This document shows, in pieces, positions 8,127-17,632 of a DNA stretch of 64,000 nt. Source of the stretch: Lewinellaceae bacterium. GTDB taxonomy: Bacteria; Bacteroidota; Bacteroidia; Chitinophagales; Saprospiraceae. The DNA lies in contig JADJUJ010000007.1 in the NCBI GenBank assembly GCA_016710765.1, positions 186,001 to 250,000 on the forward strand, read 5' to 3'. How positions within the stretch are numbered: position 1 is the first letter of the stretch; each line of letters opens with the position of its first letter. Position numbers and translations under genes: made by a program. The notes below the pieces were generated by a model that ran no database searches, was not told where the DNA came from, and saw nothing but the letters and a program-made list of their open reading frames with translations.

Positions 8127-9322
8127 GACCCATCCTGGCCATAGCGATGTTGCTGGCTTTTATGTGGCCTGGCATATACCTGGGCGCTCAGGAAATGCAG
8201 GATACCAGCCTCCAGGCACCCGCTGCAACACCCTCAAAATGGATGGTTAAGGGGTATTTAAAAGACCTTCAAACCGTGCAGTTTAAAAAAATAGCCGATC
8301 CCTGGGCGCTCGATAACCTGATCCACAACCGGATCGACCTGAGTTGGTACCCTAACGGTAAACTTCAGCTTCAACTGGGTGTTCGCAACCGGCTTTTGTA
8401 CGGTGTATCGGCACCCTTATATGCTCAAAACGATGATTTGCTGTCGGCCGACCGTGGTGTCCTGAAGCTCAGCAAAACGCTCTTCACGGGCGATTCCTAT
8501 GTGCTGCACACCGCAATCGACCGGGCAAATGTGGGTTTTACTGCGGGAAAATGGCAGTTTACCCTGGGCCGGCAACGGATCAACTGGGGCATGAATTTGG
8601 TGTGGAACCCCAACGATATATTCAACGCCTATTCCTGGTTCGACTTCGATTACGAAGAACGGCCAGGCTCCGATGCGCTCCGGGTGCAGTACTATACCAG
8701 CAGTACTGCCTCTGCTGAATTGGCTTTTATGCCCGGAAAAAAGATAAATGAAAGCGTAACGGCTGCGCTGTATCGTTTCAACAAGGCTGGATACGATGTG
8801 CAGTTTTTAGCAGCCAGGTCTCATGCCGACTGGGTAGTGGGCGGCGGCTGGTCGGGTGTTTTGGGCAAAGCGGGCTTTAATGGCGAAGTCAGCGTTTTTG
8901 TGCCCTCGGCAGATGCCAACGCTTTAAAAACCGTGGTTTCGGGCTCCATTGGGATCAATTATACCTTTCAAAACAGTCTGTACCTGCACGGAGCCTACCT
9001 ATTGAATAGCGCCGGGCTGCGCAAAGGCGACGCTATAAACACCGTGGTATTGTTGCAAAATGTGTCGGCCAAAAGCCTGATGCCTTCGCGACATACAATG
9101 TTTGCAGAAGTCGGTTACCAACTTACGCCACTGCTACGGGCCGATCTTTCGGGAATCCTGAATCCGGCTGACGGATCATTTTTTACCGGACCCTTTCTAA
9201 CAGCTTCTGTAACAGACAACATACAACTGCTGGCGGCAGGGCAGTTGTTTTTTGGCGCAAACAACAGCCTTTACGGTCCGTACGGGAAACTGTGGTACCT
9301 CAGGTTAAAATGGAGCTTTTAG
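8123..9322 (+). CDS. Predicted outer-membrane beta-barrel protein of the ABC operon
   Basis: 399 residues with a signal peptide ending at LGAQ (residues ~1-23). The rest alternates short hydrophobic and polar strands rich in Tyr, Trp and Phe, as in outer-membrane barrels, and ends in an aromatic residue after LWYLRLKWSF, the usual C-terminal barrel strand. A central motif RQRINWGMNLVWNPNDIFNA resembles the DUF1302/alginate-export-like barrels, but I cannot assign a named family. The start codon overlaps the ATPase stop (ATGA), so the two are translationally coupled. It is the likely outer-membrane end of the system encoded from 3492. Confidence 0.75.
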   Translation: MRPILAIAMLLAFMWPGIYLGAQEMQDTSLQAPAATPSKWMVKGYLKDLQTVQFKKIADPWALDNLIHNRIDLSWYPNGKLQLQLGVRNRLLYGVSAPLYAQNDDLLSADRGVLKLSKTLFTGDSYVLHTAIDRANVGFTAGKWQFTLGRQRINWGMNLVWNPNDIFNAYSWFDFDYEERPGSDALRVQYYTSSTASAELAFMPGKKINESVTAALYRFNKAGYDVQFLAARSHADWVVGGGWSGVLGKAGFNGEVSVFVPSADANALKTVVSGSIGINYTFQNSLYLHGAYLLNSAGLRKGDAINTVVLLQNVSAKSLMPSRHTMFAEVGYQLTPLLRADLSGILNPADGSFFTGPFLTASVTDNIQLLAAGQLFFGANNSLYGPYGKLWYLRLKWSF

Positions 9323-9324
9323 CC

Positions 9325-11286
9325 TCATTTCAGTACTTTAATTGTTTCGCTGGTCCAGTCTTGCCCCTCTACCGACAGCAGGTACACCCCTGGAGGCATT
9401 TGCCGGAAATCCAGGTCTTTTTTCCAGTCTTTTTCTTGTGCCTGCAGTGTTGCGGTCAGGATGGTTTTCCCAGATACATCGCGTACCCTTAGCACCGCAT
9501 CGGATGGCAAGGCATGGCCGGCTACATGAAGTGAGGTCCTGACAGGATTGGGTGAAATGCGCAAGCCGAGGTCAACCAGGGGCGTGTAGTTCGTATTGCT
9601 GGTTTGAATCACCTGATTGTTACCAGAGATAATCCAGAGCTCTGGGTCGATTTTTACTGAATCAATGTTGAAGGGCAAAAATACGCTGAAGGCGTTGCCA
9701 GTTTGTGGGTAAAGTACGATGGTGGTATCCTGATCGCTGCCATAAACACGAATCGGAACTGGGATGTCAAAAAACGGTACCGATGCCGGCATGGAAGTAC
9801 TTTGCTCCAAAGTGCCTTCGAAAAAACCTTTGTTGTGCGCCCAGACGAGGGTGTAGGTTGGAAATCCTTCGCCATAAAACCACTGTTCGAAGAAACTCGT
9901 GAGGTTCTGGCCGCTGACCGATTCCAGATGTGCCTGAAGTTGTGCGGTTTTGGCATAACCAAAGGCTAGGTTGGGATCGGCTACGTATTCGCGGATGCCC
10001 TGGAAAAAAGTACTGTCACCTAGTTTCCAGCGCAGCATATTCAGCAGGTAGGCGCCCTTGTTGTAACTGAGGCGGCCATCGAAAATCCGGTTTATATTGG
10101 TGGTGTCGGGTACAAAAACAGATCCACCCGGCTGAGAGATGATGCTGTTGAGTTTGCCGCGTTTCCAATTGTACCAGGTTTGCGGGGAAAAATAGTGTTC
10201 CCGGCAGAGCCCTTCGAAATAGGTGGCAAACCCTTCATTAAGCCAGATATGCTGCCAGCTGCCACAGGTTATTTTATCGCCAAACCACTGGTGGGCCATC
10301 TCATGGGCGATCAATCCGTAGCCGGTATTGGCCATAAAACTCATGGTCTGGTGCTCCATGCCACCGCCAAAACCAAATTGTGCGTGACCGTATTTTTCTT
10401 CATAAAAAGGATACAAGCCTGCCCTGTTATTGAACAATTGCATGATTTCAACGGATGCACCTGATTCCGATTGGGCCTGATCCACGTACTCCGGATACCA
10501 ATAGTTAAGTATAGGAATACTGCCGCCTGCATAGGGAACATTGTCGGTGTATTCCTCATAATTGGTTACGGCAAATGCCACGAGGTAGGCCGCAATGGGG
10601 TATTTGCTGTGCCAGTGGTGCACGGCGGTGCTGCCATTGCCCGTTACTGAAACCAGAAGGCCGTTTCCGGCTACTTTGTTGCCAGCGGGAGCCTTTACGT
10701 ATACATCCAGCGAGTCGGCTTTGTCGCTGAGGCTTTGCTTGCAGGGCCACCACTCCTTGGCACCGTAAGGTTCACTGAGCGTCCACAGTACAGGTGTATT
10801 GCTGTGCATGCTGGTCTGAAAAGTGCCAAAACCCTGACCGACTGCTGGTGCACCCTGGTAAAAAACAGCCACGGAATCCAGTTGTCCCGGGGCAACAAAT
10901 CCTGGAAAACCAATGCTCAGCACATCATTTGCGCTGTGGTTGAATGGCACTTTCTGGCCGTGGTACAGTACCGAGTCCACGGTCATGTTCAGGCTGAAAT
11001 CGAAGTCGATACTGCCCAAAGGATTGGTTTTGGGTGTAAAATAGCTGACAACCTGCCCTTGAATATAGTGGACCGCCGGGTCGACTGCCCAAAAACAACG
11101 CAAGTAGCCCACATCGTAGGTGTCGCCGACGTTGGAAAAATTTTCGGTTTGGAAATACGACTGAGCAGCTTCTGCTTTATAGCAATGTTGGGTTTGGAGC
11201 TCCTCGGGCAGCGCTTCCCGTTGTGCTGTGGACATTTGTGCCCCAATTAGGCACAGGGCGAGCAGGGTTAGATTTTTATTGAACAT
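9325..11286 (-). CDS. M1 family metallo-aminopeptidase with T9SS type A sorting domain
   Basis: 653 residues: signal peptide (1-21), an N-terminal beta domain, then a thermolysin-like catalytic domain. The zinc site HEMAHQWFG is near residue 330, with the third ligand in NEGFATYFEG 19 residues on. The exopeptidase motif is FGGGMEHQTM (a variant of GAMEN). Residues ~575-653 form a type A sorting domain (LRISPNPVRTSLHVAGHAL ... MPPGVYLLSVEGQ ... KVLK), so the enzyme should be secreted by T9SS and anchored or released at the surface. It converges with the barrel gene with a 2-bp gap. Role: trimming peptides outside the cell. Confidence 0.93.
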   Translation of the reverse strand: MFNKNLTLLALCLIGAQMSTAQREALPEELQTQHCYKAEAAQSYFQTENFSNVGDTYDVGYLRCFWAVDPAVHYIQGQVVSYFTPKTNPLGSIDFDFSLNMTVDSVLYHGQKVPFNHSANDVLSIGFPGFVAPGQLDSVAVFYQGAPAVGQGFGTFQTSMHSNTPVLWTLSEPYGAKEWWPCKQSLSDKADSLDVYVKAPAGNKVAGNGLLVSVTGNGSTAVHHWHSKYPIAAYLVAFAVTNYEEYTDNVPYAGGSIPILNYWYPEYVDQAQSESGASVEIMQLFNNRAGLYPFYEEKYGHAQFGFGGGMEHQTMSFMANTGYGLIAHEMAHQWFGDKITCGSWQHIWLNEGFATYFEGLCREHYFSPQTWYNWKRGKLNSIISQPGGSVFVPDTTNINRIFDGRLSYNKGAYLLNMLRWKLGDSTFFQGIREYVADPNLAFGYAKTAQLQAHLESVSGQNLTSFFEQWFYGEGFPTYTLVWAHNKGFFEGTLEQSTSMPASVPFFDIPVPIRVYGSDQDTTIVLYPQTGNAFSVFLPFNIDSVKIDPELWIISGNNQVIQTSNTNYTPLVDLGLRISPNPVRTSLHVAGHALPSDAVLRVRDVSGKTILTATLQAQEKDWKKDLDFRQMPPGVYLLSVEGQDWTSETIKVLK

Positions 11287-11523
11287 GCCATTGAATTTTT
11301 AATGCCATTAAAGTTAAGATTTATTTGCGCGAGATCTGTCTGTTTTGTGCCATTTTGGGCGTTAATCATGCTACTTTTGAGCAAGATCAGCTGTAGCGCT
11401 GTGCCAGCACCATGGGAATGCCATTCGGGCAGAAATTTTTTTTGCGTATTTTGTCCACCCATTTAAGGTGTTTTGGCCGGGGTTGGTTTCGGACAACATT
11501 TTTTAGGATTGAAAACAAGCGAC

Positions 11524-12246
11524 ATGCACATTATTCCAGCATTTGATATTATGGATGGCCGCCTGGTGCGATTGCGCCAAGGCGATTTTGACACCAAAGT
11601 TTTTTACCCTCAGGATCCCCTGGAACTGGCCAAAGAGCTAGAAGCTTCGGGGATCAAGCGCTTGCACATGGTTGACCTCGATGGCGCCCGCGATGGTCGT
11701 CCGGTCAACTTGTATGTCCTGGAGCAAATTGCGGCCCGTACACGTTTATCCATTGATTACGGGGGCGGACTCCGCTCTATTCCAGCCTTGCGACAGGTAT
11801 GGGATGCCGGCGCCGACATGTTTTCCGTGGGAAGCGTGGCGGTCAAAGCGCCCGACGAATTCCGCGCCTGGGTCGAGCGTTTTGGAGCAGATCGCTTTTT
11901 GGTTGGTGCAGATGTACGCGACCGCAAAATAGCCGTTCATGGATGGCTGGAACAAACCACCCTGGGCATTTCCGATTTTATCCAACAAATCAGTGCATTG
12001 GGCATTACCCAGGTTTCTGTCACCAATATTGCACACGACGGAGAGATGAGAGGGCCTGATCTGGAACTTTACCGCGACATGCTCAAGAAATTCCCCGATT
12101 TGCTGCTGGTTGCCAGTGGAGGGATCAGTAGCGTGGCCGACCTGGAAGCACTGCAGGACATTGGGTGCGAAGGCGCCATCGTTGGCAAAGCCTTTTTTGA
12201 AGGGGAAGTGCCCTTGCACTACTTCCGGGTATTCTCTAAAATATAG
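11524..12246 (+). CDS. hisA: Phosphoribosylformimino-5-aminoimidazole carboxamide ribotide isomerase (HisA)
   Basis: Fourth step of histidine synthesis: Amadori isomerisation of ProFAR to PRFAR. 240 residues, the usual HisA length, from the ATG at 11524 (MHIIPAFDIMDG). An earlier ATG at 11473 would add 17 non-conserved residues. The (beta/alpha)8 barrel carries the first catalytic Asp in IPAFDIMDG, the second Asp in FLVGADVRD, and phosphate-binding loops DYGGGLRS and VASGGISSVADL. The gene stands alone here; no other his gene is in the window. It is therefore separated from, or duplicated outside, a his operon. Confidence 0.93.
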   Translation: MHIIPAFDIMDGRLVRLRQGDFDTKVFYPQDPLELAKELEASGIKRLHMVDLDGARDGRPVNLYVLEQIAARTRLSIDYGGGLRSIPALRQVWDAGADMFSVGSVAVKAPDEFRAWVERFGADRFLVGADVRDRKIAVHGWLEQTTLGISDFIQQISALGITQVSVTNIAHDGEMRGPDLELYRDMLKKFPDLLLVASGGISSVADLEALQDIGCEGAIVGKAFFEGEVPLHYFRVFSKI

Positions 12247-12711
12247 CCCGTCTTTGGCATCGCCAGGATGCTTCCATTGCATTTGATCTTTAGTGCAGCC
12301 AGCACCCAAGGCTAAAATCCAGCCGTTTGTCAGACAGCCGACTATACTCGCCTTCGAGCGGGCTTAGTCCGGCATGCTTTTTGGCATACATCAAGCATAA
12401 TCCGAAAGAACACGCCGGAGCGGAGTAGTAGTTAGTTGGTGCATTATTTGTCGTTTCCTGACAATTTGTTGCCGTCTTGGAAATAAAAATTTTGTACAGG
12501 CGTTAAATAACACCCTTGTTCCAACCAACCTTTGGTTATTTGTAATTAATTCTGTTAGAAATTTGCACGATGCTTGTTTGGCATGATTTTGGCCGATATC
12601 TTTGTGCCGAATTTAATTTTGTAACGACTTAAAATTTTACTTGCGTATCGGGTTATATTTTACATTTCTATTCAATTCGAAATTTTATCCAACAAATTCA
12701 ATCCGATACTC
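12247..12711. other. Intergenic region before the PorT-like gene
   Basis: 465 bp without a convincing gene. The first ~230 bp contain a weak minus-strand open frame (~64 codons, no ATG start near its beginning, no family recognised) that I do not call. The rest is AT-rich and holds the promoter at 12574-12604 and a ~100-nt 5' leader. Confidence 0.5.
12574..12604 (+). promoter_or_regulatory. Bacteroidetes-type promoter of the PorT-like gene
   Basis: TTG at 12574-12576, a 20-bp spacer, and TATCTTTG at 12597-12604, an exact TAnnTTTG match. Predicted start of transcription is near 12611, giving a leader of about 100 nt. Confidence 0.65.
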
Positions 12712-13377
12712 ATGAATGCCAAGTCATTTTTCGCGGCTGCTTGCCTCGCCCTTCTTTCTTTTAGTGTTTCTGCCCAGGAAATTTACCAGGTTGGTGTTAC
12801 CGCCGGTAGCAATTACTCCTCCCTTCGTTCCGATCTCTTTTCTACCTCATCCGGCCGTTTGAGTGCTGCTGTTGGCTGTACTTTTGTCGTGGGATTCGGA
12901 GAGCATTTTGAGCTCAACCAGGAAGTTGTTTTTGTGCAAAAAGGCGCCAGTGCCAAAGCGGTTAACTTCCGTCCGGAAGACACCCCAGAGGAACTCACTT
13001 ACGACTACTACTACAATTCCTTTGAAGCCGGTTTGTTTGCCGGCGTTACGCCATTCGCAAATATCCCCCTGACTTTTCAGGCAGGAGGTTTTATGGGCAC
13101 CCATTTCGACAATCTTGATCGTTCTGCCAAAGAAGTTTACGTTGGCGATTACGAAAGCATCAACCACGCTACCCCAGCCATCGACCTCAACGATGCCTTC
13201 TCCGGAATCGATTTCGGACCGGCATTTGGTATTGCTGCAGGTAAAGGCCGTATGCGCGTAAATGCCCGTTACTACCTGGGTACCCGCAACCTCTACAAAA
13301 ACCTCGATTTTGTTGATGCTGGTCCAAGTATCCGTACCGGATCCCTGCGCTTGTCGGTATCGTATTTTTTGAAATAA
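12712..13377 (+). CDS. PorT-like outer-membrane beta-barrel protein
   Basis: 221 residues with a clear signal peptide (MNAKSFFAAACLALLSFSVSAQ). The mature part is a small barrel of roughly eight strands: it opens with YQVGVTAGSNYSSL and closes with TGSLRLSVSYFLK. This layout is the outer membrane protein beta-barrel (PorT-like) family common in Bacteroidota, where most members have no known role. It is transcribed alone from its own promoter and ends at the hairpin at 13464. I see nothing that ties it specifically to T9SS. Confidence 0.75.
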   Translation: MNAKSFFAAACLALLSFSVSAQEIYQVGVTAGSNYSSLRSDLFSTSSGRLSAAVGCTFVVGFGEHFELNQEVVFVQKGASAKAVNFRPEDTPEELTYDYYYNSFEAGLFAGVTPFANIPLTFQAGGFMGTHFDNLDRSAKEVYVGDYESINHATPAIDLNDAFSGIDFGPAFGIAAGKGRMRVNARYYLGTRNLYKNLDFVDAGPSIRTGSLRLSVSYFLK

Positions 13378-13463
13378 ATAAAACCTGGCGGTAGCCCTCC
13401 AAGCCGCCGTCCTTAATAACCCTGGAGGCCAGTTTTATAACTCCAGCGACCCCAATTACGTTA

Positions 13464-13524
13464 AATGGCAGTTACAGGGACCTTTCATGGCAACATGAAA
13501 GTCCTTGTAATCACTGCCATTTTT
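13464..13524. terminator. Bidirectional terminator-like inverted repeat
   Basis: AATGGCAGTTACAGGGACC... pairs imperfectly with ...GTCCTTGTAATCACTGCCATT around CATG-GCAA-CATG, followed by a T run at 13520-13524 and preceded by TTAA on the other side. It lies between convergent genes, and the stop codon of the minus-strand glycosyltransferase (13511-13513) is inside the right arm. Confidence 0.75.
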
Positions 13525-14569
13525 GCTGGGTGACAGCAATTTCCCAAATTTTTAAGTATTGCGCTGCTGTATCGTCCATGTTGGGCGGTATCGGGGATTG
13601 CATGACCGACCTGCTTTGTAATGCCAGGTTTACTTGTTCGCTGAGCCCTTCGGGGGTTTCTGCAGTGGCGCCAAAAACGGTGGCCACCCCAACCGGTGTT
13701 CCAACGATATGGCAACCTGCTGCGGCCGCTTCCGGAAAAACAAATCCATAGGATTCGTACCGGGAAGTGTGCACCAAGACCCTGGCTGGTTGCATTTTTT
13801 TAAGCACCTCCGGCCGGGGAAGTGCGCCGAGCAGACGGACATTTTCAGTGAGGCCCCATTCCTTAATCTTTTCCTGTAAGGCGTCGAAAAGCGGTCCTTC
13901 GCCCACCAATTCAGCGCGAATGGCAGGCGTATTGATCCTGAGGATACGAATAACTTCCAGCCATTTTTCCCAATTTTTGACCGGAATTAGGGAGCCTACG
14001 CCCAGCACATGAATCGGCCGTTGGGTATTGGATAAATCAGAAATTTCTTCCAGCGCCAGTCCCCAGGGAATGACATTCCCGCAGGACATTCCAGTGCTTT
14101 TTTGGAATACTGCTGCCTGGTATTGTGAAACGGCAATGAGTTGCTGTGTTTTGATCGTGTTGAGTTTGTTAAGCCTGTGCTGGTTGTCGGGCAGCACATC
14201 CTGGCCCATCAGGGTCGTGGTATGCAGTAAACCCGACGGTTTAGCCAGTGTTTCCCCGGTGTCAAAAGCCCGACCCAGCCAGAAACTGTGCAGCACATCG
14301 ATCTGTTCGGTTTGTAGTATTTTCTGACCGATTTTTTGGGCCAGCCACCAAGTGTAGGGCTTTCGCCAACGGCGGTTGCGTCCGTTGCAGGGATAAACCG
14401 GAATGCCATTCCAGGTATAACGCTGTGCTGTGGAAGGATACTCTACCGTCAGTATATGCAATTTCACCCCCATTTTTTGTAAACTCCTGGCCAGCAGTTG
14501 TAAAACAGGGATACAACTGTAGTCCTGTTCGTGCCCTGCAAAGCCTGGAGTGATCCAAAGGATGGTCAT
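13511..14569 (-). CDS. Glycosyltransferase family 4 (GT-B) protein
   Basis: 352 residues from the ATG at 14569 (MTILWITPGFAGHEQD). The frame extends upstream to 14704, but that part is low-complexity and Arg-rich and lacks the family's N-terminal strand. GT-B two-domain enzyme: the N-terminal half is an acceptor domain with a Gly-rich first loop. The C-terminal half has VLGVGSLIPVKNWEKWLEVI, the donor loop VRLLGALPRPEVLKKM, and the ExxxxxE motif in ESYGFVFPEAAAAG. It probably transfers a sugar from a nucleotide sugar to a surface glycan or lipid carrier. It is not in a visible polysaccharide cluster, so the acceptor is unknown. The stop codon lies in the convergent hairpin. Confidence 0.88.
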   Translation of the reverse strand: MTILWITPGFAGHEQDYSCIPVLQLLARSLQKMGVKLHILTVEYPSTAQRYTWNGIPVYPCNGRNRRWRKPYTWWLAQKIGQKILQTEQIDVLHSFWLGRAFDTGETLAKPSGLLHTTTLMGQDVLPDNQHRLNKLNTIKTQQLIAVSQYQAAVFQKSTGMSCGNVIPWGLALEEISDLSNTQRPIHVLGVGSLIPVKNWEKWLEVIRILRINTPAIRAELVGEGPLFDALQEKIKEWGLTENVRLLGALPRPEVLKKMQPARVLVHTSRYESYGFVFPEAAAAGCHIVGTPVGVATVFGATAETPEGLSEQVNLALQSRSVMQSPIPPNMDDTAAQYLKIWEIAVTQQKWQ

Positions 14570-14782
14570 GTTAAGGTGGGATAAAGCGGTTTTGGGGAAG
14601 CGCGGTAAAGCCAGGGACACCCTTTCGGGCGCCCCTGTATATGCTGACGCCTGCTCACGTGGGCAGGCGGAACGACGGCGGCCTCGCTCGAAGCAGGGTT
14701 CCACCGTTGTAACAAAGGTACACTTTTTGGGCCTTACCTTTTGAAAATTCCGGTGTGCTTGCCCGTTTGACGGGTGATTTTC

Positions 14783-17620
14783 CTATTGCTTGACGATCTT
14801 TTTCACCAAAGTTGCGCCCTGTTCATCGCGAAGCAGCAGCAGGTAAACTCCTGGTATCCATGCATTACAGTCGGCTTCCCAAAAGTGTTCGCCGGCATCC
14901 TGCGAGGGCAGGCTTGTGGTGTCGATTAGCCGGCCATTCAGGTCGTACACTTCAACGCGAACATCACCTGGCCGCTCCAGAAAATACTGGGCAAGCACCT
15001 GGTTGCCGATAGGATTAGGGAATACACTCAAATCCGAAAGGTTGCCGGAAATTTCATGGGCGGGCGTGGGGTTGAGTCCTGGTGGTAAGGCGACGTATTT
15101 GTCCAGATACAATCGGTATTCACCGGGTTGCAGGGTTACCGGGATCGGAACCCCATTGCTCAGGATGCTGTCGCCGGTGTAATATTCGTACCACCATCCC
15201 TGTGTCGGGTCGAGGTACAACTGGGCAGGCTCGGTAGTCGCCGCCACATTGGCGATGACAAAAACATTCATATCGGGTGAACTCAGCCAAATTTTTCGAA
15301 TTTTACCGGCGCCAATGTCGGCATTGTAGTTGGTGGTTTCAAATACATCGTATTCGGTGCGCAGGTGGATGAGTGCCGCCGTCACGTCGAAGAGACGCTT
15401 CCGAAATGGGTCCTGGGGAAAATCCCAGCGAATTGGTTTGGGGTCGAGCCGGCAGTTGTTGTTTACGCTGCCATTGGTACAGGTGTTGATCGAGTAATCG
15501 TAGCCCAGCTCGCCAAATTGCCAAAGCATTTTTGGACCGGGTACAGTATAAAAAAGGTTGGCGAGGAGTTCCATCCGCCGCAGGGCGATGGGAAGGGTCT
15601 TGACGTCGTAAGCCGCAGATACGGTGTTGCCATACAACTTGCAATCGTACACAATGCGTTCTTCATCATGGCTTTCCATGTAGCCGATGGCATGGGGAAC
15701 GGTCCAGCCCCGCTGCTTGTAGTCTACCCAGCGGAGGTCCTGGTTCACGCCTGTGAAATAGCCCAGGGCCACCTCTTTGTAGGCACTGTGCATGTTTCCC
15801 CACAACATCATGCCGTATGCTGCCAGTTCTTTTTCTTCATTGTTATCTGCAAAATGTTCCAGAATCACATAAGCATCGGCAGCGTTCGACCAAACAAAGT
15901 CGGCGTAATTTTTCAAAATGGTGATACGCGATGGATCGTACATATTCCAGAGTCCTACATTGCCCAGGGTGTTATTCTGGGTAAAACCTTTGGAGAGGTC
16001 GAACCGGAAGCCATCTACGCGGTATTCTCCCAGCCAATATCCCAAGCAGTTTTTCACATAGGCTTTGGTGGCAGCGCTCTCGTGGTTAAAGTCGTTGAAA
16101 ACGCTGAAATCGTGGGTGGCAGTAGGGTTGAGCCATGGATTGTCGGGGCTGGGCCTGTTGTTGGCGGCATCCCAGTACAATTGTGCCAGCGGGCTTAGGC
16201 CATCGGCCTGGTTAAATACCACATCCAGGATGACGGCGATGCCGCGCACGTGGCAGGCATCGATAAAGGTTTTGAAGGCTTCTGGTGTGCCGTAATATTT
16301 GTCGAGTGCTTTGTGAAAAACGGGGTTGTAGCCCCAACTGATGTTTCCGCCGAATTCGTTGACGGGCATAAGTTCGATGGCATCGACACCGAGCCGTTCC
16401 AGGTAGTCAAGGGTATCCAGCATGGTCTGGTAATCGTGGCGGGCGATGAAGTCGCGGAGCAGCAGCTCGTATACCACGAGATCGGTTTTTTTCGGGCGGG
16501 TAAAGTTGTTGCTTTGCCAGTTGAATGGGGCTTGCCCTGGTATGATCAGAGAGACATAGCCGCCGGTTTTGCCAGTAGGGTAGGTGGGTAGGTTGGGGAA
16601 GGTTTCGGTGGGGATGTAGGGATCATTGAACGGGTCGAGTACCAGGGTGCTGAGGGGGTCGGCAATGCGCAGGCTTCCGTCGACAAAGTACTGGAAGCGG
16701 TAGTTTTGTCCGGCTTGCAGCCCAGCAATATCGATCCACCAGGTGTTGCCGTCGAGGCTGCGTTTCATCTGGTAGTCGCTGTTGAGTTCCCAGTCGTTGA
16801 AATCGCCGATAATATTCACGACACCCTTGTTGGGGGCAAAAAGGGAAAGCCGCACTGCCGTACTGCTCAAGTATTGGATGCCCTGTTCGGTGCCGGCAGG
16901 TGGGTCCTGGTTCACGATTGGCCCGGGTATAAAGTACGTAAATGTGGAAGTGTCCGCTTCGGCGCCTGCATCGGCAATAAATTGTACCAGGTGTGAGCCT
17001 GTATTGCCTGCGTTAAAAGTGGTTTCCAGTAGTTTACCATTGGCACTGGCGACCAAGGTGCCATTATCCAGCAGTTTCAGGTCGGCTACCTGCGAGGAAG
17101 CCGCTTTTACAGCAATCGGGGTGCCGGTGCTGGACAGGAAAGACGATGCTGCCGGCGCAACAAAAGTGGTGATCAGGTTACCGTTGTCGGGGTACACCGG
17201 ATAAAAAATATCTGCGCCATCAGAAGCGCGGCCAACGATTGTGCCAGTAGTGTTTCTATAAACGAAAGCTAGTTTCAGGACCGTTTCGTTGGCAGGAACG
17301 CCAAAAAATGTGCGAATATTGAACGTTTTTTTCCAAAGATTGGGTGAAACGAGCGTCATGGCGCCCACGGGATCGTTGACACCCCAGGTGGTGGTGACAT
17401 GCTTCCAGTCGGACGAAGAAGTGCTCAGGTTGGTAATTACGCCCATATGGGCAAACACCGGGTTGATGCCCACCAGCGCGCCGTTGCCCTCCGTGGCATT
17501 GAAATAAATGGTTACGTCGTCGTCGACATTGGGGAAAATAGGCTCGCAGCTCACCTGGGCCTGGAGTATGGATGCGGTAAATACCGCAAGGAGGGTAGAA
17601 AGCAATCGGATCATGTTCAT
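14783..17620 (-). CDS. Secreted GH13 alpha-amylase-family protein with T9SS type A sorting domain
   Basis: 945 residues. Signal peptide 1-21. Residues ~22-235 look like starch-binding/E-set beta domains. Residues ~245-345 are a CBM48-like domain (VRLSLFAPNKGVVNIIGDFN, WELNSDYQ). Residues ~375-780 are the GH13 barrel: region I DVVFNQAD, nucleophile Asp in YRVDGFRFDLSKG, acid Glu in AYVILEHFADN, and transition-state Asp in YMESHDEER. The final ~85 residues are a type A sorting domain (SVFPNPIGNQVLAQYFLE ... PGVYLLLLRDEQG). It probably degrades alpha-glucans outside the cell. The start ATG at 17620 is only 12 bp after the U-tract of a terminator hairpin on the same strand, which suggests leader control. 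Confidence 0.93.
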   Translation of the reverse strand: MNMIRLLSTLLAVFTASILQAQVSCEPIFPNVDDDVTIYFNATEGNGALVGINPVFAHMGVITNLSTSSSDWKHVTTTWGVNDPVGAMTLVSPNLWKKTFNIRTFFGVPANETVLKLAFVYRNTTGTIVGRASDGADIFYPVYPDNGNLITTFVAPAASSFLSSTGTPIAVKAASSQVADLKLLDNGTLVASANGKLLETTFNAGNTGSHLVQFIADAGAEADTSTFTYFIPGPIVNQDPPAGTEQGIQYLSSTAVRLSLFAPNKGVVNIIGDFNDWELNSDYQMKRSLDGNTWWIDIAGLQAGQNYRFQYFVDGSLRIADPLSTLVLDPFNDPYIPTETFPNLPTYPTGKTGGYVSLIIPGQAPFNWQSNNFTRPKKTDLVVYELLLRDFIARHDYQTMLDTLDYLERLGVDAIELMPVNEFGGNISWGYNPVFHKALDKYYGTPEAFKTFIDACHVRGIAVILDVVFNQADGLSPLAQLYWDAANNRPSPDNPWLNPTATHDFSVFNDFNHESAATKAYVKNCLGYWLGEYRVDGFRFDLSKGFTQNNTLGNVGLWNMYDPSRITILKNYADFVWSNAADAYVILEHFADNNEEKELAAYGMMLWGNMHSAYKEVALGYFTGVNQDLRWVDYKQRGWTVPHAIGYMESHDEERIVYDCKLYGNTVSAAYDVKTLPIALRRMELLANLFYTVPGPKMLWQFGELGYDYSINTCTNGSVNNNCRLDPKPIRWDFPQDPFRKRLFDVTAALIHLRTEYDVFETTNYNADIGAGKIRKIWLSSPDMNVFVIANVAATTEPAQLYLDPTQGWWYEYYTGDSILSNGVPIPVTLQPGEYRLYLDKYVALPPGLNPTPAHEISGNLSDLSVFPNPIGNQVLAQYFLERPGDVRVEVYDLNGRLIDTTSLPSQDAGEHFWEADCNAWIPGVYLLLLRDEQGATLVKKIVKQ

Positions 17621-17632
17621 CTTTTTTCAACC

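Noticed and set aside
14570..14704. N-terminal extension of the glycosyltransferase
   Set aside because: The residues are Arg- and Ser-rich and precede the conserved first strand of the GT-B fold; the ATG at 14569 gives a normal start.
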